This document shows, piece by piece, positions 18,786 through 27,861 of a stretch of DNA of 64,000 bases (the first letter of the stretch is position 1; every line of letters starts with the position of its first letter). Below the pieces are notes generated by a model that searched no databases, was not told where the DNA came from, and saw nothing but the letters and a program-made list of their open reading frames with translations. The translations under genes were made by a program, and so were the position numbers. The stretch comes from Shewanella frigidimarina (GTDB lineage Bacteria > Pseudomonadota > Gammaproteobacteria > Enterobacterales > Shewanellaceae): assembly GCF_003797125.1 (NCBI RefSeq), contig NZ_RKKE01000001.1, positions 806,001-870,000 on the forward strand, read 5' to 3'.

Positions 18786-19201
18786 ACATACTAGTTTAAC
18801 TACATCTTAAGTCAAGCTAAAAAACCATCAATAAGCAATTTGTAGTAATCACATTGACGCTAGGCCTAAATAGTAGGTTATAGAAAACAGCTTAAATCAG
18901 CTTTTTGTTCATTAGCCTACAGACAATATCATTTGATGATGTTCAAATTGTTTTGATCAAAAGTGTCAGCACGTGGGCGATAAACATGATGATGAGGAAT
19001 GAGTGCAAATACGTGAGGTGATATGCAGTAAACGTAATGACCCCTCCCCCCACTTAACAAGTTGCATAATGTTTGGTTTTATTAGCAGTTGCTTTTATTT
19101 GCGAACTAGATCGACTTTTATAAAACCTAAATACATAATTTCTGTTTATTGTGCTAAATTTAAAATTCACCGTTCTAAATTTCATCTATCGAGAGACGAC
19201 T
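18786..19201. other. intergenic region with an FNR-like palindrome
   Basis: A gap between the metF operator and the DUF1097 gene with no convincing ORF. At 18933-18946 TTGAT-GATG-TTCAA matches nine of ten bases of the FNR/EtrA consensus TTGAT-N4-ATCAA, flanked by extra symmetry. Just beyond it is the 12-base palindrome TTTTGATCAAAA (18951-18962). The site is about 250 bases from both flanking start codons, so its target is unclear. Confidence 0.45.
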
Positions 19202-19693
19202 ATGGCGCATCGTTGGCAAATTGCAATTTCTGCTGGTTTATTGGCAGCTGTTTGGGCTGGTCTTGCTGATGTATTTCATCTCGTGACATGGGTAGGCTTT
19301 CTCGGCTGCAGTACCTTTTTCGCTCAAACAGAAACAGGTGCTAAAGGCATGATGATGGCGATGATGACCAATCTTTCCGGTGTATTCTGGGGCTGGTTAA
19401 TTATTGCAGGCAGCGGTGTTCTAGGTTCGCCAATGATCAGCTATGCATTAACAGGCATTGTCACCGCATTTATGTGCTTACAAGCCAGTAATAAAAACTT
19501 CGCCTTTATTCCCGGCACCTTTATCGGTTGTTGCATCACTTTTGCCTTAAATGCTGATCTAGCCGCTATCATTCCACCACTTATTATCGGCGCCGTACTC
19601 GGTTACAGCATGAGCCTACTCACTGGTCTATTAATAACGTTAACTGATAAAACCACAGAATCATTAAAAGATGACGCGGTTGAAGAAGCCTAA
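19202..19693 (+). CDS. DUF1097 family membrane protein
   Basis: A 163-residue, very hydrophobic protein with five or six membrane spans: WQIAISAGLLAAVWAGLAD, the VTWVGFLGCSTFFA stretch, MTNLSGVFWGWLII, and later LIIGAVLGYSMSLL. This Trp/Gly-rich layout matches DUF1097 (YcdZ-like) inner-membrane proteins, with no known function. I start at the ATG at 19202 after GAGAG; an upstream in-frame ATG adds 17 non-conserved residues. It is a single gene. Confidence 0.8.
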   Translation: MAHRWQIAISAGLLAAVWAGLADVFHLVTWVGFLGCSTFFAQTETGAKGMMMAMMTNLSGVFWGWLIIAGSGVLGSPMISYALTGIVTAFMCLQASNKNFAFIPGTFIGCCITFALNADLAAIIPPLIIGAVLGYSMSLLTGLLITLTDKTTESLKDDAVEEA

Positions 19694-19844
19694 ACACAGG
19701 CGACTTAGATTGTATCGCCTTAAGAGTATTCGTTACCTGCGAGTAATTGACTGCAGCGACAAGCTGAACCAATCCTTATTTATTATCTATTTTTTAATTG
19801 ATGTCGATTAGATCTTTAAGCTTACAAAAAGCAATCTCGTTATA

Positions 19845-20051
19845 TTACTGATACCAAATCGTAATATTTAACATCGCTGGCATAAATGATCCACCGCTTT
19901 GAGTTTGTTTAATCTCTGTAATTTCTATAGATGTTTGTGTGGATAACCATAAATTAATTTCGTCTTGTAAACCACAATCAGGTTGTTCTATCGGTTTCAT
20001 CCAAAAGTTTAGTTTAGGCTTTAACACTTTAGTAAAAACTTTGATTTTCAT
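19845..20051 (-). CDS. small conserved hypothetical protein
   Basis: A 68-residue hydrophilic protein. The ending pattern INLWLSTQTSIEITEIKQTQ, then SGGS and a final ISxWY-like NITIWYQ, is one I have seen in short bacterial hypothetical proteins, so the frame is probably real. The ATG at 20051 is used; a GGAG lies rather far upstream (12 bases). No function can be given. Confidence 0.5.
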   Translation of the reverse strand: MKIKVFTKVLKPKLNFWMKPIEQPDCGLQDEINLWLSTQTSIEITEIKQTQSGGSFMPAMLNITIWYQ

Positions 20052-20140
20052 ACTTATTTTCGAACTCCATTTCAAGAGATGAACACTAGTCATCTAACAT
20101 TTTAGTATTTATGCGTTGAGCGGTTTACGGCAAATAAAGA

Positions 20141-20173
20141 ATAGAGCTGAATTCCAGCTCACAAACATTCCCG
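20141..20173. repeat. dispersed palindromic repeat, copy 1
   Basis: GAGCTG (20144-20149) pairs with CAGCTC (20155-20160), followed by ACAAACATTCCCG. A related sequence (AATAGAGCTGG...TTCCAGCTCAACAACATTACCG) occurs at 49912-49986, so this looks like a REP-type dispersed element. Confidence 0.5.
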
Positions 20174-20183
20174 AAATGGCATA

Positions 20184-20211
20184 AAAAAGACCATTAATAA
20201 TGGTCTTTTTT
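20184..20211 (-). terminator. rho-independent terminator of metBL
   Basis: AAAAAGACCATT (20184-20195) pairs with AATGGTCTTTTT (20199-20210), loop AAT, with T runs on both strands. It lies eight bases after the metL stop. Confidence 0.93.
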
Positions 20212-20218
20212 AACAAAA

Positions 20219-22612
20219 CTACTCTTGTAACAGGTCTTTGCAAATATGCACTAAATCCGACTGCACCGCTGCTGCTGTCACCTCTCGCCCAGCCCCTGGG
20301 CCGCGAATAATCAATGGATTACCTTGATAAAACGCACTACGAATAACAAACACATTATCCCCTGGGGTTAAATTCGCATAAGGATGATTATTATCAACCC
20401 ACTGCAAACCCACTTCAGCCTGTAACTTACCTTCGACTTTATCCAGCGAAGCCACATAACGTAGCACCTTGTTCTGTTCAGCTGCAGCGACATACTGCTG
20501 CAACAAATCGTCATCAAGCTCACTAATGCGCGCTAAAAAGTCTTCAAGTGATAACTCAGCTAAGGCTTGAGGCACTAGCGAGTTGAGACTAATATCTTCT
20601 AGCTCTACCGCTAAGCCAATCTCACGAGCCAAGATTAACAACTTACGTTGCATATCGCGGCCAGATAAGTCATCACGAGGATCCGGTTCAGTAATGCCTA
20701 AACTGCGAGCATGAAGTACTAATTCTGAGAACGGCTTGCTGCCATCATAATTTTCGAATAACCAACATAACGTGCCCGAAAAAATCCCACCCACGGCTTC
20801 AATAGTGTCACCACTATTACGTAAGTCATTTAACGCATGTTGAATAGGCAAACCTGCGCCACAGCTGGCGTTATAACGCCAAAATAAGCGGCGATTACTC
20901 AGCTGCTGCTTTAATTCGCGATAAAATGGCAACGGCCCTGAACCGGCTAATTTATTGGCACTTACCACATGAATACCACGAGCAAATAGCTCTGGATATT
21001 GCAAGGTTAAGGCGGCACTAGCACTAATATCTAAGGCGACAATTTCATCGCATGATAACTGCGCTAATTGATCAAACAGTTGATCATAATCCCATTCAAT
21101 ACCTTGCTGTTGATAATCTTGCTGCCATTGTTCAAGGTTAATTCCGTCGTTAGAAATTAATGCTTTTTTAGAACCGACTAAACCAACGAGCTCAACAGAG
21201 GCTTCAAGTTCGTGATCTAATACTGGACTGGCGCGTTTAAACAAATCAATCCACGCCTCACCAATGTTACCCACTCCCAGCAATAACACTCCAATACGCA
21301 TTCTTGGCCCAGCACAACGACGATGTACTTTTTGGGTCAATAAACTCACTTGAGCTTGCGGTACTAAGGTGACCAAACTTAATGCATCTTGATAAATAGG
21401 TTTGGCATCACGACTGAGTAGTCGGGCAAAACTGCGTCTAAAGTGATGAGCATCAGCACTGACTAATGCCACTAGGCCTAAGTCAGTTTGGGCACTCAAC
21501 TCTTCAATCAAAAATTCGCTGCTGTATTGAGTGAGCAAAGCTTGCACTTGTTTCTGGCTTTCAAGCGTTAACGCCAACTCAAACTTATGTTGTGCTAGCG
21601 ACCAATAAGCTAACGGCGTGATACCTGCTTTATCCAAAATGGCCAGTAACGGTTCAATATCTGCGTTCATTTTAAAACTAAACAACACCACTTCATTTAA
21701 GTTAGTGACCACAGGCGCACTCGCTGATGAACTCAGTGGCGCGATTAAAGTAAAGTCAGTGTGTGAAGCATAACTTGAGCGTACCGCTAAACTCACTTCA
21801 GTATTAAACAGTGGCTGTAAGGTCCGAGAATGCAATACAGGAGAGCCCAGGCGCGCTAAGCGGTCAGCTTCAGCTAATGACATACTCTTGAGTAATTTCG
21901 CATCATTAATTTTGTTAGGGTCGGCATTAAACACCCCTTCAACATCGGTCCAAATGGTTACACGATCAATGTCAGCTAAGCTGGCAATCAAAGTGGCACT
22001 AAAATCAGAACCATTGCGACCCAGTAATAAGGTATCGCCGTGGCGATTTGCGCATATAAAACCGGTGATAACTAAACGCTCTTGCGGGTGCAAGGCTAAT
22101 AAGGCTTGTACCTTGTCACGAGACTCAGCGACTAAAATATTGGGTACGGCGCCTTCATCGGCAACCAAAATAGAGCACGCATCGACATGAGTCGCAGCTA
22201 CGCCCATTTCTCGTAACAAAGCGGCCATTAAGCGCGCCGACCAACGTTCACCAAAACTCACCACTTGGTTTAATTGGTAATCGTTACGTTGCTCTAAAGA
22301 TAATAAGCTGACTAACTGAGATTTGTCGGTAGACAAACGTTCGCGTAAATCACGCGCTTGCTCGTTTGACAATAATTGTTCAATTAACGTTTGCTGGTAG
22401 CTGATCAGAATTTGCAGCTCTTCTTGCCACAACTGACCACTGTCACGCAGGCTCAATAATTTGTATAAGAAGTTAGTCGTTTTTCCGGCGGCGGATACCA
22501 CAACTAAATCATCACTCTGACCATGCGTAAGTAGAATATGTGCAACACGGCGATAGCAATCTGCATCCGCTAAACTTGAACCACCAAACTTATGTAAATG
22601 ACTTCGCGTCAT
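20219..22612 (-). CDS. metL: bifunctional aspartokinase / homoserine dehydrogenase II
   Basis: A 797-residue fusion enzyme. The aspartokinase half starts with KFGGSSL (8-14) and includes SFGERWSA and GRNGSDFSA; an ACT-like regulatory middle follows. The homoserine dehydrogenase half has GVGNIGEAW (446-454), SANKLAGSGPLPFY, GGIFSGTLCWLF and EPDPRDDLSGRDMQRK. It catalyses the first and third steps from aspartate towards homoserine. Its position behind metB identifies it as MetL rather than ThrA. The ATG at 22612 follows AAGGAG. The metB-metL gap is 131 bases, with one MetJ-controlled promoter expected before metB. Confidence 0.96.
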   Translation of the reverse strand: MTRSHLHKFGGSSLADADCYRRVAHILLTHGQSDDLVVVSAAGKTTNFLYKLLSLRDSGQLWQEELQILISYQQTLIEQLLSNEQARDLRERLSTDKSQLVSLLSLEQRNDYQLNQVVSFGERWSARLMAALLREMGVAATHVDACSILVADEGAVPNILVAESRDKVQALLALHPQERLVITGFICANRHGDTLLLGRNGSDFSATLIASLADIDRVTIWTDVEGVFNADPNKINDAKLLKSMSLAEADRLARLGSPVLHSRTLQPLFNTEVSLAVRSSYASHTDFTLIAPLSSSASAPVVTNLNEVVLFSFKMNADIEPLLAILDKAGITPLAYWSLAQHKFELALTLESQKQVQALLTQYSSEFLIEELSAQTDLGLVALVSADAHHFRRSFARLLSRDAKPIYQDALSLVTLVPQAQVSLLTQKVHRRCAGPRMRIGVLLLGVGNIGEAWIDLFKRASPVLDHELEASVELVGLVGSKKALISNDGINLEQWQQDYQQQGIEWDYDQLFDQLAQLSCDEIVALDISASAALTLQYPELFARGIHVVSANKLAGSGPLPFYRELKQQLSNRRLFWRYNASCGAGLPIQHALNDLRNSGDTIEAVGGIFSGTLCWLFENYDGSKPFSELVLHARSLGITEPDPRDDLSGRDMQRKLLILAREIGLAVELEDISLNSLVPQALAELSLEDFLARISELDDDLLQQYVAAAEQNKVLRYVASLDKVEGKLQAEVGLQWVDNNHPYANLTPGDNVFVIRSAFYQGNPLIIRGPGAGREVTAAAVQSDLVHICKDLLQE

Positions 22613-22743
22613 TACTGACTCCTTAAACAACTACGACTTTTGTTGCGACTGCTAGACTTCTATTTTGAAACCAATAGTGTTGCAAGTGCATGTTTTACTA
22701 TTTTACCCAATTTGGTCGAAACCACAGCTAACTTAAACTCGAA

Positions 22744-23913
22744 TTAAGCTGATTTTATCGCGGCAACAGCTGCTAGGCCTGCTTGAATATCGGTCAAGAG
22801 GTCATCTGCATCTTCAATACCGACAGATAGTCTCAATAAAGTCTCTTTAATACCAGCCTCTTGCCTTGCTTGTGGGTCCATTGCTCTATGGGTCATAGTG
22901 GCCGGAACGGCGACTAAACTTTCCACCCCGCCTAAACTTTCGGCAACACTAAACAACGACAGCGCCTTTAAAAATGCCACCACTTCCGCTTCGCCGCCGA
23001 TTAACTCAAAACTTAACATAGCACCAAAGCCTTGTTGTTGTTTTGCCGCAATTTCGTGACCTGGATGGTCTTTTAAACCCGGATAATACACCTTTGCCAC
23101 TACATCACTGGCGTTGAGTAACTCAACAATCTTTTGTGCGTTACGTTGATGCTCACGAATTCGTACCGCTAAAGTACGTAAGCCTCGCAAGGTTAAATAA
23201 CTGTCAAATGCTGAACCCGTAAGCCCAAGAGTATTTGACCACCAATGTAACAACTCACCCACTTCAGGATCTTTAGCGACTACAGCTCCACCGACCACAT
23301 CGCTATGACCATTGATGTATTTGGTGGTTGAGTGAATAACAATGTCTGCACCCAATAACAATGGCTGCTGTAATATCGGCGATAAAAAGGTGTTATCGAC
23401 TGTTACTAACGCGCCAACGTCATGGCAAGCTTGGCTAATGGCAGCAATGTCGACCACGCGCAATAAAGGATTCGATGGCGTTTCTAACCACACCATTTTC
23501 GGTTTTTGAGCTATTGCTTTGCTCAGCGCTTGTGCGTCAGTTTGATCAACGACCAATAACTTAAATTGGCCTTTTTTGGCCAAGTTAGTGAATAAGCGGT
23601 AACTGCCACCATAACAATCGTGCGGCACAACCAATAAATCATCAGGACCAAGTAAGCTAGTCACCAATGTAATCGCGGCCATGCCGGTACATGTCACTAC
23701 ACCGGTTGCACCTTGTTCAAGTTTGGCGAGTGCGTCGCCTAGAATACATCGAGTAGGGTTACCCGAACGACTGTAATCAAACTCGCGTGGATTATTGTGG
23801 CCATCGAATGAATAATTGGTCGATAAATAAATCGGTGGCACGATAGCACCATGTTGTGTGTCTGTTTCAATACCTTGGCGAACGGCCAATGTGGCGCTTT
23901 GATGCTTAGTCAT
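22744..23913 (-). CDS. metB: cystathionine gamma-synthase
   Basis: A PLP enzyme of 389 residues in the Cys/Met metabolism family. The PLP-binding lysine lies in the motif HSTTKYINGHSDVVGG, with NPTRCILGDALAKLEQG and the C-terminal ESLGGVESL also present. It joins O-succinylhomoserine and cysteine to cystathionine. It is first gene of metBL, as in enterics, and divergent from metJ. AGGAG precedes the ATG. The shared 209-base intergenic region holds two tandem met boxes, so MetJ should control both metB and its own gene. Confidence 0.96.
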   Translation of the reverse strand: MTKHQSATLAVRQGIETDTQHGAIVPPIYLSTNYSFDGHNNPREFDYSRSGNPTRCILGDALAKLEQGATGVVTCTGMAAITLVTSLLGPDDLLVVPHDCYGGSYRLFTNLAKKGQFKLLVVDQTDAQALSKAIAQKPKMVWLETPSNPLLRVVDIAAISQACHDVGALVTVDNTFLSPILQQPLLLGADIVIHSTTKYINGHSDVVGGAVVAKDPEVGELLHWWSNTLGLTGSAFDSYLTLRGLRTLAVRIREHQRNAQKIVELLNASDVVAKVYYPGLKDHPGHEIAAKQQQGFGAMLSFELIGGEAEVVAFLKALSLFSVAESLGGVESLVAVPATMTHRAMDPQARQEAGIKETLLRLSVGIEDADDLLTDIQAGLAAVAAIKSA

Positions 23914-23946
23914 GGTTGACTCCTAAAATTTCACAAACACACAAAG

Positions 23947-23962
23947 AGATGTCTAGACGTCC
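23947..23962. promoter_or_regulatory. MetJ operator, metB-proximal
   Basis: Adjacent met boxes AGATGTCT and AGACGTCC, each seven of eight matches to AGACGTCT, 34 bases upstream of the metB start codon. Confidence 0.85.
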
Positions 23963-23999
23963 AAATTTACCTAAGAGATCCCCATCCGTCAACCAAAAT

Positions 24000-24023
24000 A
24001 GACGTTTAGACGTCTAAACATCA
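24000..24023. promoter_or_regulatory. MetJ operator, metJ-proximal
   Basis: AGACGTTT and AGACGTCT in tandem (seven and eight matches) with a weak third unit AAACATCA. It sits in the middle of the divergent metB-metJ region, suited to binding several MetJ dimers side by side. Confidence 0.85.
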
Positions 24024-24122
24024 AGAAATCTATTTGCAATCGGGATTAAATAGTAGCAATAATTTGACTAGAGATTGTAACGGTTTAAAATCTGCAGCGT
24101 ATTTATCGTTAAGGGTAAGTTA

Positions 24123-24437
24123 ATGACTGAGTGGAATGGCGAATATATCAGCCCATATGCCGAGCACGGCAAAAAGAATGAACAAGTAAAAAAAATTACG
24201 GTTTCTATCCCTTTAAAAGTATTAAAAGTACTGACAGATGAGCGGACGCGTCGCCAGATAAATAATCTGCGCCATGCAACTAACAGTGAACTGCTATGCG
24301 AAGCATTTTTGCATGCGTACACAGGTCAACCATTACCTTATGACGGTGATCTTTCAAAAGATCAGCCTGATAGCATTCCAAGTGAAGCGAAAAAGTTAAT
24401 GGATGATATGGGTATCGAGTGGGAAGAACTCGAATAA
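24123..24437 (+). CDS. metJ: methionine repressor MetJ
   Basis: A 104-residue ribbon-helix-helix repressor, nearly the same as enteric MetJ over [27 protein letters not shown] (the DNA-binding strand) and [20 protein letters not shown]. It binds S-adenosylmethionine and tandem met boxes. It is divergent from metB, with two operator arrays between, implying autoregulation. AAGGG gives the start. Other sites in this window lie upstream of metF. Confidence 0.97.
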   Translation: MTEWNGEYISPYAEHGKKNEQVKKITVSIPLKVLKVLTDERTRRQINNLRHATNSELLCEAFLHAYTGQPLPYDGDLSKDQPDSIPSEAKKLMDDMGIEWEELE

Positions 24438-24511
24438 TTCACTGATTAGTGATTACCTCACAAACTTTTAAACTGCCCTATAAAGAAGCAGTGATGTTTT
24501 AAAGAGAACTT

Positions 24512-25252
24512 ATGATGTCATTTATCGATCCAACGACCTTGATACTGGCATCAATTATCGTGTTTTTTGGCGCGCTAACTCAAAGCTTAATTGGCTTTGG
24601 GTTAGCCGTTGTTGCAAGCCCGCTGCTGTATATTGTTAATCCTCAATTAGTTCCAGTTCCGATAATTGTTATGGGCTTTGCCATTTCTGCAATGACCTTG
24701 TTTAGAGAGCGTGGTCACTTACAATTTAATGGTTTGCAATATGCCTTACTCGGGCGAATTCCAGGGGGGTTTTTAGGCGCTGGATTATTGCTGTTTGCCC
24801 CACAAGCAATATTAGGCTTAGTGATTGCAGCTATTGTGTTTATTGCTGTTATTCTTAGCATTTTTCGCTTTAGCGCCCCCATTAATCGTCTCAGTTTATT
24901 TATCGCAGGGGTATTTTCGGGCATATTTGGCAATATCGCTGCCATCGGCGGTCCGCCAATGGCCATTTTGCTTGCAGGCCAAGACCCAAGTCAATTTAGA
25001 GCCGCTTTATCAGCCTTCTTCGTGTTTAGCTCATTAATAGCGCTAGCCATTTTAGCCATCGTCGGCTTAGTTGAAGTGAAGCATTTATGGCTATCACTGC
25101 TATTATTACCTTCAGTCGTTGCTGGTTATCTTGTCTCGGGTAAGTTAATTGGTCGCGTTGATAAAGATAAAACCCGTATAGCCACATTAGTGTTATGTAG
25201 TATTAGTGCAACCGTGTTAGTTATTATGTCGACCAAGACGTTAATGAGCTAA
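24512..25252 (+). CDS. TauE/SafE family anion permease
   Basis: A 246-residue inner-membrane protein with about seven to eight spans. It begins with the typical half-repeat GALTQSLIGFGLAVVASPLL, and the second half has the matching GVFSGIFGNIAAIGGPPMAI, the two signatures of the TauE/SafE superfamily. Members export sulfite, sulfonates or similar organic anions. It lies between metJ and the tetrathionate reductase unit, so a sulfur-anion substrate is plausible, but this is inference. It ends with a terminator at 25276. Confidence 0.88.
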   Translation: MMSFIDPTTLILASIIVFFGALTQSLIGFGLAVVASPLLYIVNPQLVPVPIIVMGFAISAMTLFRERGHLQFNGLQYALLGRIPGGFLGAGLLLFAPQAILGLVIAAIVFIAVILSIFRFSAPINRLSLFIAGVFSGIFGNIAAIGGPPMAILLAGQDPSQFRAALSAFFVFSSLIALAILAIVGLVEVKHLWLSLLLLPSVVAGYLVSGKLIGRVDKDKTRIATLVLCSISATVLVIMSTKTLMS

Positions 25253-25275
25253 TCAACTATTCTGCACCTGTAAAC

Positions 25276-25302
25276 AAAACGAGCCATCAATGGGCTTGTT
25301 TT
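25276..25302 (+). terminator. rho-independent terminator
   Basis: AAAACGAGCC (25276-25285) pairs with GGCTTGTTTT (25293-25302) with one G-U pair, ending in T-rich sequence. It closes the TauE/SafE gene. Confidence 0.75.
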
Positions 25303-25608
25303 CTAACAATGATTAAAATCTTCCCCTTCTATTTATCAAGCAGTCTATTTCTCACCTAAAAAACGCCATCAATAAGTATCAAAAAAAACCGTTTCATCTC
25401 CCCTAACAAACTCATTATCTATATGCAATAGATCCATATCACACTAGTTCATTAGATTTCTTTCAATTAACTTTTTTTCAATTAGATTTTTCTCATGGAT
25501 ATGATCTACTTCAAATTAACACTACCCACTTTTAGGTAACATTGTTTACAGCAAAGAAATAATTAAATGTTGTTAAGCACGACCCTAATAAGCCCGACAG
25601 AGGACAAA
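25303..25608. other. promoter region of the otr operon with an FNR-like site
   Basis: An AT-rich leader without a gene. At 25501-25514 ATGAT-CTAC-TTCAA matches eight of ten bases of the FNR/EtrA consensus TTGAT-N4-ATCAA, about 95 bases before the first start. Anaerobic activation is expected for an alternative respiratory reductase; the site itself is only suggestive. Confidence 0.4.
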
Positions 25609-25938
25609 ATGATGAACACATACATTAAAGTTGGTATCGCAGTTGCTATGGCATTATCACTTGGCACCCAAGTGATGGCCGCAGATGGTGGTAATCCTAA
25701 AAAAGGTAAGCACCTATACAAAAAAGAATGTAAAGCCTGCCACAGCGCTAACAGTGAAGGCCTTGAACTCACCCCAATGACCAAAACCATGAGCCAATGG
25801 GATCGTTTTTTCACCCGTGATAAGCACAAAGCTAAACCTGCCGTTTTTGAAGCCTTATCAGAAAAAGACCTGAAAGACATTCAACAGTTCTTATATGACC
25901 ACGCCGCCGATTCAGACCAACCAGCTACCTGCGGCTAA
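25609..25938 (+). CDS. periplasmic monoheme cytochrome c
   Basis: A 109-residue class I-like cytochrome. The signal peptide ends VMA-AD, and one heme motif CKACH follows KKGKHLYKKE. Further on are LTPMTKTMSQW (possible Met ligand) and FLYDHAADSDQPATCG. It probably passes electrons to the octaheme enzyme encoded two genes downstream. I use the ATG at 25609 with AGAGGA in front; a longer frame lacks a ribosome site. First gene of a three-gene unit. Confidence 0.87.
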   Translation: MMNTYIKVGIAVAMALSLGTQVMAADGGNPKKGKHLYKKECKACHSANSEGLELTPMTKTMSQWDRFFTRDKHKAKPAVFEALSEKDLKDIQQFLYDHAADSDQPATCG

Positions 25939-26038
25939 ATCATCAATGCTGAGTATCTTTTCGTTCTAAACGAAACATCAGCCAATAAACCAAACGAAAA
26001 AACTGTGAGGCTTAGCCTCAGGGATTCTGACACAAAAA

Positions 26039-26070
26039 ATTTGCCAAATTGACCATGTTATTTGGCAAAT
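26039..26070 (+). other. intercistronic hairpin before the DUF3373 porin
   Basis: ATTTGCCAAAT (26039-26049) pairs perfectly with ATTTGGCAAAT (26060-26070). It ends four bases before the AGGGGAG ribosome site. There is no T run, so it is more likely an mRNA processing or stability element than a terminator. Confidence 0.6.
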
Positions 26071-26086
26071 AAAGGGGAGAAAGACC

Positions 26087-27799
26087 ATGAGAACTCTCAT
26101 CTCAATATTAGTGGCTAACGCGCTCTTTATGAGCGGCGCAAGCCTAGCAGCAGATACAGATGCACAAAAGATTGCCGATCTTAAACAACAACTGGCTACG
26201 ATTAATGAAGATCTTGATTATTTAAATTCACGAGTTGATAAAACCGAGCGTCACACAGCTTTAGACAGAATAGCCATTACGGGTGATTTTAGAACTAAAG
26301 CACATTCATTACATTATCAAAACGTCACTTGGAACCCAGCCATGAACGTTAACTTTTCTGACTTTGGCGCTAAAGCCATGTCAGGAGCGTTTGGCGATCC
26401 AAATAGCGCTACCTCACCGTTAGGCCAAATGATGATGGCAAACCCTGATTTAGCCAGCGCGTTTCAAAGCGGTATGCTACAAGGTGTTATGCCAATGCTG
26501 TTAGGCCAGAAAACCCAACAAGACATTGATAACGATATATTTTATACCACGCGCTTACGCCTAAATATTGATGCGAAAGTGTGGGATAACGTCAGCTTTG
26601 CAGGACGTTTAACCATGTTTAAGAGTTGGGGAGACTCTGCTGGGGTTAAAGTATTCGACTCATGGAACTCTTTCACCATGGACGGCACCAGTAGCGGTAG
26701 CACCAGTGGTGATGAGTTAAAAGTAGAGCGCGCCTATTTTAATTGGAAAGACATTAACGGCAGTGGCACTTACCTTTCTATTGGACGTCGTCCTTCAACG
26801 TACGGTCCACCAAATCATTATCGTGAAAATGAACTCAGAGGCGGCACGCCATCAGGTCACTTAGTTAATTTTAACTTCGATGGTCTTACCTTAGGTTACA
26901 ACTTGGGTGATATTACTGGTATTGAAGGCCAAACAGTACGTTTTTGCTATGGCCAAGGCTTTGAATCACAGTACGGCAATGGCGAATTGTTTGGTGACAT
27001 CATCACTAAAGATACCCACCTCGGCGGGTTTAATATCGACGTGATTAATGACGGTAACCATTTCTTACAGTTCACTTTATTCGGTGCTAAAGATGTCAAT
27101 GATGGCTTTACGGGCACCATGGCATTCCCTACTCAACTGGCGGGTATCTTTGCCCCAACCATGTATCAAGACATGCAAAAGTTTGACAACTTTAACTTCG
27201 TCACCCGTGTACAACCAAGCGGTGTCATTGGTGATATGTACTTAGGTGGTTTAGGTTATGCCTATGAAACCGATGACGATCTGAAAATGTTTGCCTCATT
27301 AGGATGGACTCGTGCTGAACCTAACGGTAATGCAGGTTTGTTCGGTGGCATGTTAAGCGATGCAGTATTTGAAGCAGAGTTGAACAGCACTGGTACTGAA
27401 ATCATTATGGTGCCAAAAGAAACTGTTGATAGCGACACCAAAGATGGTTACGGCATTTATGTAGGTATGCAAATTCCTGCACCATACGGCAAATTCGGTT
27501 TGGAATATAACTACGGTTCTAAATACTGGAGTCCCTTCACCCAAGCACAAGACGACCCGATCGGCAGTAAGTTAGCCACTCGCGGCCATGTTGCTGAAGC
27601 CTATTATATCTTTGATATTAATCCAAAAATGTTTATCAAGTTAGCTGGTTTGTATTACGACTATGAATATACCGGAAGTGGCTCACCAGTAGGTGCACCG
27701 ATGAAGGTTGACGATGTGATTGCCGGTAGCGCGTACTCAATGTTGCCAGTTGTTGACACCGCCTATGACATCAATGCCTCACTGACCGTTAACTTCTAA
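26087..27799 (+). CDS. DUF3373 outer-membrane beta-barrel protein of the otr unit
   Basis: A 570-residue exported protein. The signal peptide ends SLA-AD. A short coiled coil follows (IADLKQQLATINEDLDYL, about 25-45), then a large barrel with many GDFR, GRRPSTYGPPNHYREN, GMQIPAPYGKFGLEYNYG strands and the C-terminal SLTVNF. It matches DUF3373, a porin-like family often coded with multiheme cytochromes. It contains no heme motif. It may admit the substrate or, less likely, form a porin-cytochrome conduit; both are inference. A hairpin and AGGGGAG precede the ATG. Confidence 0.82.
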   Translation: MRTLISILVANALFMSGASLAADTDAQKIADLKQQLATINEDLDYLNSRVDKTERHTALDRIAITGDFRTKAHSLHYQNVTWNPAMNVNFSDFGAKAMSGAFGDPNSATSPLGQMMMANPDLASAFQSGMLQGVMPMLLGQKTQQDIDNDIFYTTRLRLNIDAKVWDNVSFAGRLTMFKSWGDSAGVKVFDSWNSFTMDGTSSGSTSGDELKVERAYFNWKDINGSGTYLSIGRRPSTYGPPNHYRENELRGGTPSGHLVNFNFDGLTLGYNLGDITGIEGQTVRFCYGQGFESQYGNGELFGDIITKDTHLGGFNIDVINDGNHFLQFTLFGAKDVNDGFTGTMAFPTQLAGIFAPTMYQDMQKFDNFNFVTRVQPSGVIGDMYLGGLGYAYETDDDLKMFASLGWTRAEPNGNAGLFGGMLSDAVFEAELNSTGTEIIMVPKETVDSDTKDGYGIYVGMQIPAPYGKFGLEYNYGSKYWSPFTQAQDDPIGSKLATRGHVAEAYYIFDINPKMFIKLAGLYYDYEYTGSGSPVGAPMKVDDVIAGSAYSMLPVVDTAYDINASLTVNF

Positions 27800-27825
27800 C
27801 GCTAACTTAACCTTCTAACTTGGCC

Positions 27826-27847
27826 CCCCTGAGCACAATCTCAGGGG
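27826..27847 (+). other. intercistronic hairpin before otr
   Basis: CCCCTGAG (27826-27833) pairs with CTCAGGGG (27840-27847), loop CACAAT. It immediately precedes the AAGGA ribosome site of otr. There is no T run. Together with 26039-26070, both gene junctions of this unit carry a hairpin. Confidence 0.6.
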
Positions 27848-27861
27848 TAAGGACAAACACC

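Noticed and set aside
24068..24322. Minus-strand ORF opposite metJ
   Set aside because: Antisense to a near-invariant MetJ sequence with no ribosome site.
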